Shown: positions 16,773-25,889, counted from the stretch's first letter. The stretch is 64,000 bases of DNA from CAZDDB01 sp963843285 (GCA_963843285.1 CAWJJO010000020.1:124001-188000), one strand, 5' to 3'. Translations and numbers: made by a program. Notes: generated by a model from the sequence alone, not told the origin.

Positions 16773-18160
16773 TAGAAGCTATAACCCAGAAGCAAATTAA
16801 ATTGATCCGTGCCGGTGCCGGCCTCGTTATCCACGTTCTGATAATCCGCCTTGATGACGATATTGTAAATCGGACTCAATTCAGCGCCAAAGGTCCAGAT
16901 GGTCTGCTCCAGCGCAGGGTCCTTGAAAAAGCCGGATGCAACTTCGTTCTGCGTATTCAATTTCTCATAACGGAAGTATGGCGTGAGACCAATCTGTTTG
17001 CCGCGCCCCGCCAATAAATCATAGCCTGCTTGAAAATAACCGCCGACAAGAGACTTTCCAATACCCTCTGCGTCACTCAATCCTAATTCTTCGTTGAGTT
17101 TGGCCGCATCATCGATCGCGGCACGAGCGTACAATGCGCGCAAATCTAAACCATGGTTGCGGTATTGAGCATGAAGCTCAAAGATGGAAGTGCCGAAACT
17201 TTCTTCCGCTGCATCCGCCAATTTTGCCAGTTCTTCCCCTTCCTCTCCTCCAAAGAGACCTGAACTGCCTGCGTATACCGAGCCGCCTGCAAGGAAACCC
17301 GGGGTGATGTTCGCATCCACGCGGCCAACAAAAGCCGGATGAATTTTTGCTTGCGACCCGGCCTGACGGCCTTCGCGAATTCCTGATGCTTCAAACCCTC
17401 CGGCATTCAAACCGTTGATCAGATAGGCCCGATAATCAACAATCCCCACGCGGCCAAGTACTCCCGCGCCATTTTCACGCCAGGTTGATGGAATGATCTG
17501 CGTCTCTGTAAACGGCCGTCTTGCGCCGAGATAAACATTGGGTTCATGAAACTCATTGATGAAACCCATCGGAACGAGCATCAATCCGCCGCGCAACGTG
17601 AGATCCTCGCGAGCGCGAAAATCGACGTGGGCAAATTCCACCGATGCCTCTCCTCTTTCTTCTGAGCCTTCACCGGTTGTAGCATGCTCGAATTCAATCT
17701 CAGAGTTGAAAAGAAAGCGGTCGTTAAATCTGTAGCCGGCATAAACTACAGCACGAAGAAAATCGATTTGATCCGGCTCTTCGGAATTATCTGAAAAATT
17801 TTCATACAACATTTCGCCATAACCTGCCAGAGACACACCCTGTTTTTTTGTGTAGACGGACGCGGCAGACGGACCAAGTCCGAGTGAGCGGCGTTGTGCG
17901 TCATCCAGTTGCACAGATTCTTGCTCCCCGCTGCGAAGTTTTTCAACTTCGGCAGCAATGATTTGAAGCTGCTTTTGCATCTCTTCCAGATCGGCGGCAG
18001 TAGCCTGCTGCTTCACCGAATCCAGCTGCTTTTGCAAGCTTTCAATTTTCTCTTCCAGTTTTTTGATTCGATCCTGTTCACCGGCCGGATCGTCCGCAAA
18101 AGCAGCGGATACGATCAATACACACACCAGAAAAACCCATGACAAACGAGCTAAAACCAC
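16772..18160 (-). CDS. Outer membrane porin with N-terminal coiled coil
   Basis: 462 residues from a GTG start at 18160. The start is decided by an excellent ribosome site GGGAGGAG 5 nt upstream; the frame could be read further from a TTG, but that stretch is the operator DNA itself. After the signal peptide (MVLARLSWVFLVCVLIVSAA) comes a coiled coil (residues 28-75, rich in EKIESLQKQLD heptads), then a beta-rich body beginning SLAGYGEMLYE and ending in Phe (LLLGYSF). This layout is that of porins of the phosphate-selective/OprP-like group. First gene of the Fur-box operon, so likely induced under iron limitation or altered metal status; the solute is unknown. Confidence 0.8.
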   Translation of the reverse strand: MVLARLSWVFLVCVLIVSAAFADDPAGEQDRIKKLEEKIESLQKQLDSVKQQATAADLEEMQKQLQIIAAEVEKLRSGEQESVQLDDAQRRSLGLGPSAASVYTKKQGVSLAGYGEMLYENFSDNSEEPDQIDFLRAVVYAGYRFNDRFLFNSEIEFEHATTGEGSEERGEASVEFAHVDFRAREDLTLRGGLMLVPMGFINEFHEPNVYLGARRPFTETQIIPSTWRENGAGVLGRVGIVDYRAYLINGLNAGGFEASGIREGRQAGSQAKIHPAFVGRVDANITPGFLAGGSVYAGSSGLFGGEEGEELAKLADAAEESFGTSIFELHAQYRNHGLDLRALYARAAIDDAAKLNEELGLSDAEGIGKSLVGGYFQAGYDLLAGRGKQIGLTPYFRYEKLNTQNEVASGFFKDPALEQTIWTFGAELSPIYNIVIKADYQNVDNEAGTGTDQFNLLLGYSF

Positions 18161-18176
18161 TGTCTCCTCCCTGATT

Positions 18177-18205
18177 TTGATAATCATTTTGATAATCGTT
18201 TTCAA
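18177..18205 (-). promoter_or_regulatory. Double Fur-box-like operator
   Basis: On the minus strand the site reads TTGAAAACGATTATCAAAAT then GATTATCAA: overlapping GATTATCA/TGATAATC hexamer-type repeats as in Fur boxes. It lies between the promoter -10 box and the GTG start, and shares TTGAAAACG with the fur operator. Confidence 0.7.
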
Positions 18206-18219
18206 TATAGAAGTCGGGT

Positions 18220-18248
18220 AGTATAGCCTCGCTGGATTTGGGTGTCAA
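18220..18248 (-). promoter_or_regulatory. sigma70-like promoter of porin-FMN-apbE operon
   Basis: Minus strand TTGACA (18248-18243), 17-nt spacer, TATACT (18225-18220). Near-consensus boxes and ideal spacing; the operator lies immediately downstream of the expected transcription start. Confidence 0.8.
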
Positions 18249-18262
18249 GAGCCCGCGGTGAG

Positions 18263-18625
18263 TTAAGTGCCGGCAATCGTACGGACAGTAAAAGCCTTGT
18301 ATTTGAATTGGCCATCCGCAATCGTGCCGATGATTAGAATGCTCCCGGGATAGTGCCAGCCGGCGAAGTCTTGTGTGGAAGGATTCAGTATCCCATCCGG
18401 ATGTGTGTGAAAGATTGCGTCCGGTTCTCCAAAAAGAGCCAACGCATGGGCAACACACGCGGGATCTGCAACAAACATCGTCGCGGAGGATTCCTGAGTG
18501 GTCAGTGAAACAAAGCGATCGGAATAGACAAATCCGCAGACCTCTTTTTCGGGATCCGACAGAGTGAGTTGCATCATTTCTTGCAGCACAGCAGGTGAAA
18601 TCAAAAACTGGAGAGTTGCAAACAA
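18263..18625 (-). CDS. JAMM/Mov34 metalloprotease (Mpr1-Pad1 fold)
   Basis: 120 residues, a minimal JAB domain. All JAMM residues are present: E28 (EKEVCGF), H73-x-H75 (FHTHPDG), S83 and D86 (PSTQDF). Such bacterial enzymes typically cleave isopeptide or C-terminal extensions, for example in sulfur-carrier or ubiquitin-like systems or in phage tails, but no ThiS/MoaD-like or E1-like gene is next to it. It starts 1 nt after the DUF2270 gene ends, so the two are co-transcribed. Substrate unknown. Confidence 0.8.
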   Translation of the reverse strand: MFATLQFLISPAVLQEMMQLTLSDPEKEVCGFVYSDRFVSLTTQESSATMFVADPACVAHALALFGEPDAIFHTHPDGILNPSTQDFAGWHYPGSILIIGTIADGQFKYKAFTVRTIAGT

Positions 18626-18626
18626 T

Positions 18627-19325
18627 TTAGACTTTCATCCCGAATTTCGACATGGGATCTTCATCCTGAGGGCCTGATACGCGTCCAGCCGCATGTTGCT
18701 GCTTCATGGTTCCAAGTCCCGCGAGTATCAAAATCAGAAACCCAAGTGCCCAACCAGCCAGCACAATCTGTCCCGGAACTGGTCCGATGGAGGCCCGCAT
18801 CCAAAATTCACTCCAGGACTGCATCGGCGCCGGATGCACCATGATTTTCGCAACAAAGCTTGCGCCTAGAACCGCAAAGATCCAGAGGTAATTGCGGCGA
18901 AATCGACGTCCGAGCGCTTCCCAAAAACTGATATGAAAGCGTAGATGATCCAGATCGCGCGCAAGCGCGTCGTTCCAACCGTTTTCAACATTTATCCCAG
19001 CTCCACGTAGCATCGGTCCGTAAAAGTTCACCTCTATCAATCGCACCCTCGTACGCCAGATATCAAAATAGCGATACCGCCGCGCTTCAATCGAGAGAAA
19101 CACCAGCACCAGAAAAGCAACCAGCATGAGTGTAAGTGGAGAATTTGCCGGATTGCTGAACGTAACGGATAGGCCGATTCCTGTAGTACCGACAGCCCAG
19201 TTTGTGGTTCCATCGAGTCGCGTGCGCCATACTTTGCTTCTGTACATCTCGCCGCGATACAGGTGCGCGAGCGCGCCGATTTCAGCAGGATTCCACTGAA
19301 AACGAGCTGTCTCGTCCTGTGCCAT
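18627..19325 (-). CDS. DUF2270 integral membrane protein
   Basis: 232 residues with about four transmembrane helices (roughly 44-60, 64-80, 145-163, 182-204). The conserved family blocks are visible: HLYRGEMYRSKVWRTRLDGT near the start, then RRYRYFDIWRTRVRLIEVNF and a cytosolic segment before the last pair of helices. The function of DUF2270 is unknown. It lies between coaE (26 nt upstream) and the JAMM protease (1 nt downstream), probably as part of the long tgt-sec-folD-coaE transcript. Confidence 0.8.
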   Translation of the reverse strand: MAQDETARFQWNPAEIGALAHLYRGEMYRSKVWRTRLDGTTNWAVGTTGIGLSVTFSNPANSPLTLMLVAFLVLVFLSIEARRYRYFDIWRTRVRLIEVNFYGPMLRGAGINVENGWNDALARDLDHLRFHISFWEALGRRFRRNYLWIFAVLGASFVAKIMVHPAPMQSWSEFWMRASIGPVPGQIVLAGWALGFLILILAGLGTMKQQHAAGRVSGPQDEDPMSKFGMKV

Positions 19326-19350
19326 TACGCCAGATTATACTACTTCCGAA

Positions 19351-19977
19351 TCAAGAAAGAATTTCACCACACTTGCCGGATTCGGCGAGTTTTTTCAGCT
19401 TCTCGTAGACATGGACGACCTGCTTGCGGGTTTCAAGAAATGGACCGGATGTATTGATTAAATAATCCGCGAACCGTTTCTTTTCCTGTGTAGAGAGCTG
19501 CGCGGCAATCCGCTGGAGAGCCTCTTTACGGTCGATCTTCTCCCGCTTCATGATCCGCATGATTTGCGTCTCTTTGCTGCAGTGAACGACAATGATCTTC
19601 TTGAAACGCTTGTAGGCGCCGGCTTCAATCATCAGGGCAGCAGAGACAAGTGTGATCTTGTGACGATCCTTCCCTTCGCGAACCATCTTTTCTTCTTCGC
19701 GAATAATCAACGGATGCAGAATTGAGTTGAGGATCTTCCGTTTTTTGGAATCGGCAAAGATGATGGCCCCGAGTTCCTTCCGTTTGATTGTACGGTCTTT
19801 GTTGAGGATGCCGGAACCAAAGAATTTTACGATCCGTTTCCATGCCGGCTGATCCGGTTCCACAAGTTTGCGTGAGATTTGATCGGCATCAATAATGAAG
19901 CAGCCGAGATCGGCAAACATGCTACTGACGGACGATTTTCCGCAACAGATACCGCCTGTGAGTCCTACAACCAACAT
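19351..19977 (-). CDS. coaE: Dephospho-CoA kinase
   Basis: 208-residue P-loop kinase for the last step of coenzyme A synthesis. GLTGGICCGKSSVSSMF is the Walker A loop, with two Cys in place of the usual small residues, IIDADQISRKLVEP carries the catalytic Asp, and HPLI and the LID Arg-rich segment (RIMKREKIDRKEALQRIAAQ) follow. Length is typical. A heptamer-based palindrome separates it from folD. Confidence 0.92.
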   Translation of the reverse strand: MLVVGLTGGICCGKSSVSSMFADLGCFIIDADQISRKLVEPDQPAWKRIVKFFGSGILNKDRTIKRKELGAIIFADSKKRKILNSILHPLIIREEEKMVREGKDRHKITLVSAALMIEAGAYKRFKKIIVVHCSKETQIMRIMKREKIDRKEALQRIAAQLSTQEKKRFADYLINTSGPFLETRKQVVHVYEKLKKLAESGKCGEILS

Positions 19978-19983
19978 AAGTTA

Positions 19984-20063
19984 CAAGTCTAAAGTCCAAG
20001 GTCCAAAGTCCAAAGTCTAAGCTCGGGTGTCCTCGACTTTGGACTTTGGACTTTAGACTTTAG
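19984..20063. repeat. AAGTCCA-heptamer intergenic palindrome
   Basis: Left arm of four AAGTCCA-like heptamers, a loop of about 18 nt and a right arm of the complementary TGGACTT heptamers. It fills the coaE-folD gap and reaches into folD: the last codons and TAA stop of folD lie in the right arm. Confidence 0.75.
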
Positions 20064-20970
20064 ATTCCTCCTGGGCAGCGCGCAGGGTGTTGCGAAGCAG
20101 CATCGCAATCGTAAGAGGTCCGATCCCGCCGGGAACAGGCGTATAAGCAGAACTCTTTGGATAGCAGGATGGATGAACGTCACCAACGAGAACATTCTTC
20201 CCGGCGCGGAAATCTTCTACTTTCTTGCTATCGGCCCCAAAGATGGCCGCAACGTCCGTTTCATTTTTCAGCACGGAAGTTCCGACATCTACAATCACCG
20301 CTCCCTCACGAATAAATCCCGGCGTAATCAATGCAGGCTTTCCCATCGCAGCCACCACAATTTCCGCTTCCGAAACAACGGCAGGAAGGTCTTTTGTTCT
20401 GGAATGACAGATCGTAACAGTGGCGTTTTCGTGCATCAAAAGTAACGCCAGCGGCTTCCCTACCAGGTCGCTGCGTCCTACAACAACCACACGCCTGCCG
20501 GCAAGCGGAATTTCGTACCGTCTCAAAGCCTCAATGCAACCCAGTGGCGTGCATGCCATCAGTCGAGCGCGACCTTGAACCAGCAATCCGACATTCCATG
20601 GATGAAGTCCATCCACATCTTTTTTCGGTGAAATTGCATCCAGCGCTTTGGTCTTATCGATCTGGATCGGAAGCGGAAGCTGCAATAGAATTCCATGAAT
20701 GCGCGAAGATTCGTTCAATCGCCCGATCAAATCGAGCAATTCGGATTCCCTGATTGTTGCCGGCAGAAAATGGCTTTCCGATTCAATCCCAACCTGCTCA
20801 CAGGCTTTGATCTTGCTCCGCACGTAGATGTGCGATGCCGGATCGTCGCCAACAAGAACGGCTGCCAGGCAGGGTCGTGTCCCTGTAGTCTTTTGAAGTT
20901 CCGCTACACCCGCAGCAGTTTCCTTGCGGATCGATTCGGCCAGTGCCTTGCCATCAATGATCTGCGGCAT
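20053..20970 (-). CDS. folD: Bifunctional methylene-THF dehydrogenase/cyclohydrolase
   Basis: 305-residue one-carbon enzyme interconverting 5,10-methylene- and 10-formyl-tetrahydrofolate. YVRSKIKACEQVGI contains the catalytic Tyr and Lys, QLPLP and KDVDGLHPWN are substrate-site blocks, GRSDLVGKPLALLL binds NADP, and PVPGGIGPLTIAMLL closes the family signature. Its ATG overlaps the secF stop (TGATG). The final residues SKV come from an intergenic repeat. Confidence 0.95.
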   Translation of the reverse strand: MPQIIDGKALAESIRKETAAGVAELQKTTGTRPCLAAVLVGDDPASHIYVRSKIKACEQVGIESESHFLPATIRESELLDLIGRLNESSRIHGILLQLPLPIQIDKTKALDAISPKKDVDGLHPWNVGLLVQGRARLMACTPLGCIEALRRYEIPLAGRRVVVVGRSDLVGKPLALLLMHENATVTICHSRTKDLPAVVSEAEIVVAAMGKPALITPGFIREGAVIVDVGTSVLKNETDVAAIFGADSKKVEDFRAGKNVLVGDVHPSCYPKSSAYTPVPGGIGPLTIAMLLRNTLRAAQEESKV

Positions 20971-22142
20971 CAGGACACCTTTTGTGCCTTTGCCTTTAAC
21001 GGAGCAACCTTCTTCTTTCCGAATTGATTCTGATACAAGATGATCAGCGCGCTAGCAATGTAGATCGTAGAATATGTTCCCGAGATACATCCGATCAGCA
21101 TCGCGAATGCGAAATCGTTGATCACTTCGCCACCAAAGAAATAAAGGACGATCGTCACAATCGTAACCGTGCCGTTGGTTAACAGTGTCCGGTTGAGCAT
21201 CTGATTCAATGTGAAGTTGATGACACTTTCCAGAGATTGCGCCCTCATGATTTTGAGGTTATCGCGAACTCGATCATAAATTACAATCGTGTCGTTTAAT
21301 GAAAATCCGACAATCGTGAGAAAACCTGCAACGACCGTCAGTGAGATCTCACGACCAAAAAATGCGAAAAACGCAAGCGTTACGAGAACGTCATGGGCCA
21401 GACACGCGATTGCGGAAACTCCCCAAAGCAATTCGAAACGGAGCCAGACATAGACTAGCAACCCGGCCAACGACCAGATGATCGCAAGCTTCGCCTGCTC
21501 GCGAAGCTCGGCGCCCACTTGAGGGCCGACATATTCGGTACTCAGAATGGCAACATCGCTCACATAGTAATTCTCTCTAAGACTTCCGATGATTTTGGAG
21601 TCGACTCCCTTCATTTGATCAAAGGTCGGAAGCAATCCCGTGTTCCCCTTCTTCATTTCGGACAGCTTTGCCACTTCGCCGGCGTACTTTGTCGGATCCC
21701 CGACTCCCCAGGGATCTTTCAACTGGAGGTATCCCTGGATTTCCGTGGCTGTGGCAGCATTCAGATCTCTCTTTCCAGCAGGAATCGTCGCTTTCAGCAC
21801 CTGCGTCTGTAAAATCCCTGAAACCTGCGAGGCGATTTGGCCGATCTGATCTTCCGAAGAGATCTTTTGCGGCAGCCGGACCAGCATCTGGGTCTCGTCT
21901 TTGAAACCCTGTACACCGCTGTCCACAAATCCGTTTTGTTTCAGAGTCGAGCGGAGCGTATCAATCGGAACAGCAGCGCGAAACTTTACATGGATCGCCG
22001 TGCCTCCGCTGAAATCCACACCATATTTCAGTCCGTTCTTCCAGATCAGCGCCATACCCGCGATAATGATGAGCAGTGAAACCAACATGGCAGGAATTTT
22101 GTACTTGAGAAAATCAATTTTTGTATCTTTCAATAATTCCAT
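20970..22142 (-). CDS. secF: Protein translocase subunit SecF
   Basis: 390-residue RND-type membrane protein that works with SecD in proton-driven protein export. Six predicted helices: the first at about 17-33, then a periplasmic loop of about 180 residues that begins YGVDFSGGTAIHVKF, and a cluster of five from about 217. Conserved GFSLNDTIVIYDRVRDNLK and LNRTLLTN are SecF signatures. The periplasmic loop is longer than in Escherichia coli SecF (323 residues). Start 9 nt downstream of secD; its stop overlaps folD. Confidence 0.95.
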   Translation of the reverse strand: MELLKDTKIDFLKYKIPAMLVSLLIIIAGMALIWKNGLKYGVDFSGGTAIHVKFRAAVPIDTLRSTLKQNGFVDSGVQGFKDETQMLVRLPQKISSEDQIGQIASQVSGILQTQVLKATIPAGKRDLNAATATEIQGYLQLKDPWGVGDPTKYAGEVAKLSEMKKGNTGLLPTFDQMKGVDSKIIGSLRENYYVSDVAILSTEYVGPQVGAELREQAKLAIIWSLAGLLVYVWLRFELLWGVSAIACLAHDVLVTLAFFAFFGREISLTVVAGFLTIVGFSLNDTIVIYDRVRDNLKIMRAQSLESVINFTLNQMLNRTLLTNGTVTIVTIVLYFFGGEVINDFAFAMLIGCISGTYSTIYIASALIILYQNQFGKKKVAPLKAKAQKVS

Positions 22143-22151
22143 GATCCACCT

Positions 22152-23708
22152 CTAGATGCTGATCGTTTCGACTTTGCGCTTGCGGCTCAAGACAAGATCG
22201 AAGATCAGACGGGAGACGAAAATCGCAGTAAACATCGAACAGCAGATACCCGTAATCAGCGTAACTGCAAAACCTTTCACCGGGCCCGTTCCAAACCAGT
22301 ACAGAAAAACTGCGGCAATGATCGTGGTCACGTTGGAATCAAAAATCGGCCAGAACGCCTTCGCAAAACCGCTCTGGAGTGCCGAACGAACTGTCTTTCC
22401 CAGCTTGAGATCCTCTTTGATTCGTTCAAAGATCAACACGTTTGCATCCACGGCCATACCGATCGATAACACAATTCCCGCGATACCGGGCAGCGTGAGC
22501 GTCGCTTCGAAATAAGCCATAAACGCCATCAGGAAAAGCATGTTCAAAACCAGAGCAACCACTGCATTCAATCCGCTGAGCTTGTAATAAACAAGCATGA
22601 AGAGAATGATGATAAGACCGCCGAGGGCGCAGGCCATCATGCCTTTCCGGATCGAATCCAGTCCCAGGGAAGGTCCGACGACTCTTTGTTCCAAAAAACG
22701 CAGACCGGCTGGAAGGGCGCCTGATTGCAGCATTACACCCAGATCATTCGCTTCTTCAATCGTGAACGATCCTTCGATGATGCCGCTGCTGCCGATCCGG
22801 CTGTTGATCACAGGAGCCGATTGCACTTTGTTATCCAGCACAATGGCAAGTTGTTTCCCGATGTTTGCTTCGGTGAACCGCCCGAATTTGCTTCCGGCAG
22901 CCGAAGTCAGGTTGAAATTTACTGCCGGCCTTCCATACTGATCCACGGTACGGTTCGCGGATTGCAGTTCCTCACCGGAAATGATTGCCTGGCTTTGCAG
23001 CAAGAAATACTCGGTGCGTGTGCTGCCATCCTTTTCAACACTGATCCGTGAAACGACTTCGTTGCCGGGGGGAAGTTCGCCCTTTGTTGCGGCAAGCAGC
23101 AACTCTTGTGTAGGGGAAGGACCGCCGACAACCAGTTTCAATTCGAGACGCGCGGTGCCTTCGATCAGTTTCTTCACGCGGTCTGTGTCCTCCACTCCCG
23201 GCAGCTGGATGATCACACGCCCGCCGGTCAGACCCTGTCTCTGGACGACAGGCTCGGTTACGCCAAATCTGTTAACTCGTTCCCGGACGATCTTAATGGC
23301 CTGCTCCACCGCCTGCTCCGACTTGTTTTGAATCACAGACTGGCGCATCGATCCGGCTGCCCGGTCTCCGGTGATCGTCACATCCCATTCTCCGTGAGCT
23401 TCCATCGCCTTTTTAAAGTTCTCCTGTTTGTCCGCAGGAAGGCCCTCTATGACAAATGTAGTATTTGACTGCCGTATGATATTTGTAAACGTAATCCCCT
23501 TCTCCCGGAGATCGCCCCCCAGGCTATCGATAAAGCGGTCTGTGTATCCGGCCAACGCTTCATCGATCTTCACTTCGCCCACAAGATGGATCCCACCTTT
23601 GAGGTCGAGGCCGAGCCGGATCTTCTTATCAGGCGGATAAATCCCATAAACGGCAATCACGGTTAGAATCAATACAAGAATCAACTTCCATTGAAAACTT
23701 TTCATCAC
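22152..23708 (-). CDS. secD: Protein translocase subunit SecD
   Basis: 518 residues. N-terminal helix, then LGLDLKGGIHLVGEV (P1 region), a large periplasmic domain and a C-terminal group of five helices with GIVLSIGMAVDANVLIFERI, which includes the functionally important Asp of the SecD/SecF proton path. SecD, SecF and YajC form one complex with SecYEG; the gene order yajC-secD-secF is the canonical one. Confidence 0.95.
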   Translation of the reverse strand: MMKSFQWKLILVLILTVIAVYGIYPPDKKIRLGLDLKGGIHLVGEVKIDEALAGYTDRFIDSLGGDLREKGITFTNIIRQSNTTFVIEGLPADKQENFKKAMEAHGEWDVTITGDRAAGSMRQSVIQNKSEQAVEQAIKIVRERVNRFGVTEPVVQRQGLTGGRVIIQLPGVEDTDRVKKLIEGTARLELKLVVGGPSPTQELLLAATKGELPPGNEVVSRISVEKDGSTRTEYFLLQSQAIISGEELQSANRTVDQYGRPAVNFNLTSAAGSKFGRFTEANIGKQLAIVLDNKVQSAPVINSRIGSSGIIEGSFTIEEANDLGVMLQSGALPAGLRFLEQRVVGPSLGLDSIRKGMMACALGGLIIILFMLVYYKLSGLNAVVALVLNMLFLMAFMAYFEATLTLPGIAGIVLSIGMAVDANVLIFERIKEDLKLGKTVRSALQSGFAKAFWPIFDSNVTTIIAAVFLYWFGTGPVKGFAVTLITGICCSMFTAIFVSRLIFDLVLSRKRKVETISI

Positions 23709-23744
23709 AAAACTCCGATCACCTGCGCAAAAAACGCCGGAAGG

Positions 23745-24074
23745 TTATTTCTTCTCCTCTTTGGAATCTTCGGGAGCCAGCCCCGAGATCGCTGATTTCT
23801 CCATATCCACTACCACGTTGTTGGCAATACGGAGCTTGATGCTCTTATCTGTAATCCCGGTGACCACGCCGTACATGCCACTGTTGGTCAACACGCGATC
23901 GCCGTTTTTTAGAGTGGACATCAAGTCTGAGAACTGTTTTTGCTTCTGTCTCATCGGACGCGCAACAAACAAATAGTAAAAAAGGAAAATAAAGAGCAGC
24001 CAGGGAACCAGGGTCAGGAAAGTTGTAGCCGGACTTCCTGCGGGAGCAGCCTCGGCGGCAAGGAAAAGATTCAT
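23745..24074 (-). CDS. yajC: Preprotein translocase subunit YajC
   Basis: 109 residues from the ATG at 24074, which overlaps the tgt stop as ATGA; ten upstream codons in frame belong to the tgt 3' end. One transmembrane helix (about 21-38) and the KQFSDLMSTLKNGDRVLTNS block typical of YajC, then a short beta domain and a charged tail. Part of the SecDF-YajC accessory complex. Confidence 0.92.
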   Translation of the reverse strand: MNLFLAAEAAPAGSPATTFLTLVPWLLFIFLFYYLFVARPMRQKQKQFSDLMSTLKNGDRVLTNSGMYGVVTGITDKSIKLRIANNVVVDMEKSAISGLAPEDSKEEKK

Positions 24075-25189
24075 TGCTGTTTCTCCATCAAACCGGAAAA
24101 GCAATCATTTGCAATCCTTTCCCGGATCTGTTTCATCAACTTCATGTAGAAGTAGACGTTATGATACGTATTCAAAATGGCCGAGTTGATTTCACGCGCC
24201 ATAAATAAATGTCTCAAATAAGCTCTCGAAAAGTTCTTGCACACATAACACTCGCATTCAGGATCGACCGGCTCCGGATCTTCCCGGTAGCGGCTCTGTT
24301 TGATCACCACCGTTCCCTGCGAGGTAAACAGCGAACCGTTGCGCGCATTGCGTGTTGGCAATACGCAATCAAACAAATCGATTCCTTGCGCAACTGCCGC
24401 CACGATCTCTTCCGGTGTGCCCACCCCCATCAAATAATGAAGGCTTTCATCCGGCAAGTTCTTTACGGCGGCATCGACCATTTCGGATTTCAATCCGCGA
24501 CTTTCCCCCAGGCTCAGACCTCCGATCGCATATCCGTCAAACCCGATCGAAACCAGCGTCTTTGCGCTTTCCTCGCGCAACCCGGGATACGTGCTTCCCT
24601 GCACGATTCCGAGCAGCGCCTGATCCTTTCCCAGTGGAAATTGCCTGCACTGTTCTGCCCAGCGGTGTGTGATTTCCAACGACCGCTTTGTCTGTTCTTC
24701 CGAAATCGGATACTGCGGACAATCATCCAGAACCATCACGAGATCGGAGCCAAGATCGCGTTGCACGGCCATCGAAAGCTCGGGAGTAAACTCGTGCTCC
24801 GAACCGTCCAGATGCGACTTGAATCGCACACCTTCGGGCGTCACTTTGCGCAAATCACTGAGACTAAAGACCTGGTACCCGCCGCTGTCCGTCAGGATCG
24901 GCCCATTCCACCCCATAAACCGGTGGAGTCCACCCAGTTTACGGATTCTTTCGCTGCCGGGCCTCAAATACAAATGATACGTATTTGAAAGAACGATGGT
25001 AGCTTCCACTTCCTGAAGCTGGGCCGTCGTCAGCCCTTTTACGGCAGCCTGTGTGCCGACAGGCATAAATGCGGGAGTTGGAAACTCGCCGTGGGCTGTT
25101 TCTACTTTGCCCAATCGCGCCCGAGTTCCAGACGCCTTCTTCTCAATGTTAAAGCGCAAACCGCAATCCGAAACGGCATATTCTATCAC
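24071..25189 (-). CDS. tgt: Queuine/preQ1 tRNA-guanine transglycosylase
   Basis: Exchanges guanine-34 of GUN-anticodon tRNAs for a queuosine precursor. TPAFMPVGTQAAVKGL opens the TIM barrel; LTDSGGYQVFSL has the substrate-binding Asp; YAIGGLSLGE and GVGTPEEIV follow; the zinc site is CECYVCKNFSRAYLRHLF with a downstream His. The start is uncertain: the frame is open to 25210 but that overlaps the methyltransferase gene. I chose the GTG at 25189, 4 nt after that gene's stop; a TTG 30 nt further in is possible. Heads the yajC-secDF operon, a common arrangement. Confidence 0.93.
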   Translation of the reverse strand: MIEYAVSDCGLRFNIEKKASGTRARLGKVETAHGEFPTPAFMPVGTQAAVKGLTTAQLQEVEATIVLSNTYHLYLRPGSERIRKLGGLHRFMGWNGPILTDSGGYQVFSLSDLRKVTPEGVRFKSHLDGSEHEFTPELSMAVQRDLGSDLVMVLDDCPQYPISEEQTKRSLEITHRWAEQCRQFPLGKDQALLGIVQGSTYPGLREESAKTLVSIGFDGYAIGGLSLGESRGLKSEMVDAAVKNLPDESLHYLMGVGTPEEIVAAVAQGIDLFDCVLPTRNARNGSLFTSQGTVVIKQSRYREDPEPVDPECECYVCKNFSRAYLRHLFMAREINSAILNTYHNVYFYMKLMKQIRERIANDCFSGLMEKQQ

Positions 25190-25193
25190 AATT

Positions 25194-25889
25194 TCAAAAA
25201 CGCTCTGCAAGGATCAAGAAATAGGGCAAATGAGCAAGATCGTGAGAGGAGCTTTTGCTCCGGATCTCCTCAAGCTGCGAAATCTCAGTGACGGTCAACG
25301 GAAGTTCCTGCAGAAAATCAAACCGCCGGGGATCCGGCTCGTACAATCGCGGAAGAAGCTCTACCCGCGTTTGGAACCCCGCGTCTGTCAGAGCGCCTGA
25401 TAGTTTTCTTCCGGCAAAAGGATCCCCTTTTGCCCGTTGGAGTGCCGCAATCCAGAGATCTCGTGTTTCGATTTCCGGTGGATATTCGATCATTCCGCCG
25501 AAGTCCGGTTCCAGCAGAACCCAGATTCCGCCCGGCTTTAGCGCGCGAAAGGTCATCGTTGCTACGTCTGTAATACTATGCACCCAGAGCATCAGATTCT
25601 GACTGAACACAAGATCGAAAGTCGAATTCGGGAATGGCAGCCTGGCGGCATCGGCACAGACGGCAGGAACGGGCGCCACCCGAAGAGCTTCCAGGGAAAG
25701 ATCCAGGGCAAAAACGCTCGCGTCGGATCGACGTTTGAGCTCGGAACTGATGATCCCGTACCCTGCCCCAAGATCGAGGATACTTTTGCGCCGGCCGATC
25801 TCTGCAAGACGGAGCAGCCGGCCACGTGCTTCCGATAGCCATTCTGCCTGCCGTTGCAATAAGTCGTTCGCCGGCAGACTGTAGCTCAT
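25194..25889 (-). CDS. Class I SAM-dependent methyltransferase
   Basis: 231 residues. Motif I ILDLGAGYGIISSEL, an acidic end of strand 2 (VFALDLSLEAL), DAARLPFPNSTFDLVFSQNL (motifs II/III) and RALKPGGIWVLLEPDFGG identify a Rossmann-type Methyltransf_11 enzyme. The start is put at the ATG of MSYSLPANDLL; six in-frame codons before it come from the AT-rich repeat. Substrate unknown; small-molecule, quinone-type or polyketide-like methylation are all possible. Directly upstream of tgt with a 4-nt gap to its chosen start. Confidence 0.8.
   Translation of the reverse strand: MSYSLPANDLLQRQAEWLSEARGRLLRLAEIGRRKSILDLGAGYGIISSELKRRSDASVFALDLSLEALRVAPVPAVCADAARLPFPNSTFDLVFSQNLMLWVHSITDVATMTFRALKPGGIWVLLEPDFGGMIEYPPEIETRDLWIAALQRAKGDPFAGRKLSGALTDAGFQTRVELLPRLYEPDPRRFDFLQELPLTVTEISQLEEIRSKSSSHDLAHLPYFLILAERF

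Noticed and set aside
18160..18205. TTG start for the porin 45 nt further upstream
   Set aside because: These codons lie inside the operator, and the GTG at 18160 has a near-perfect ribosome site; the signal peptide begins only there.
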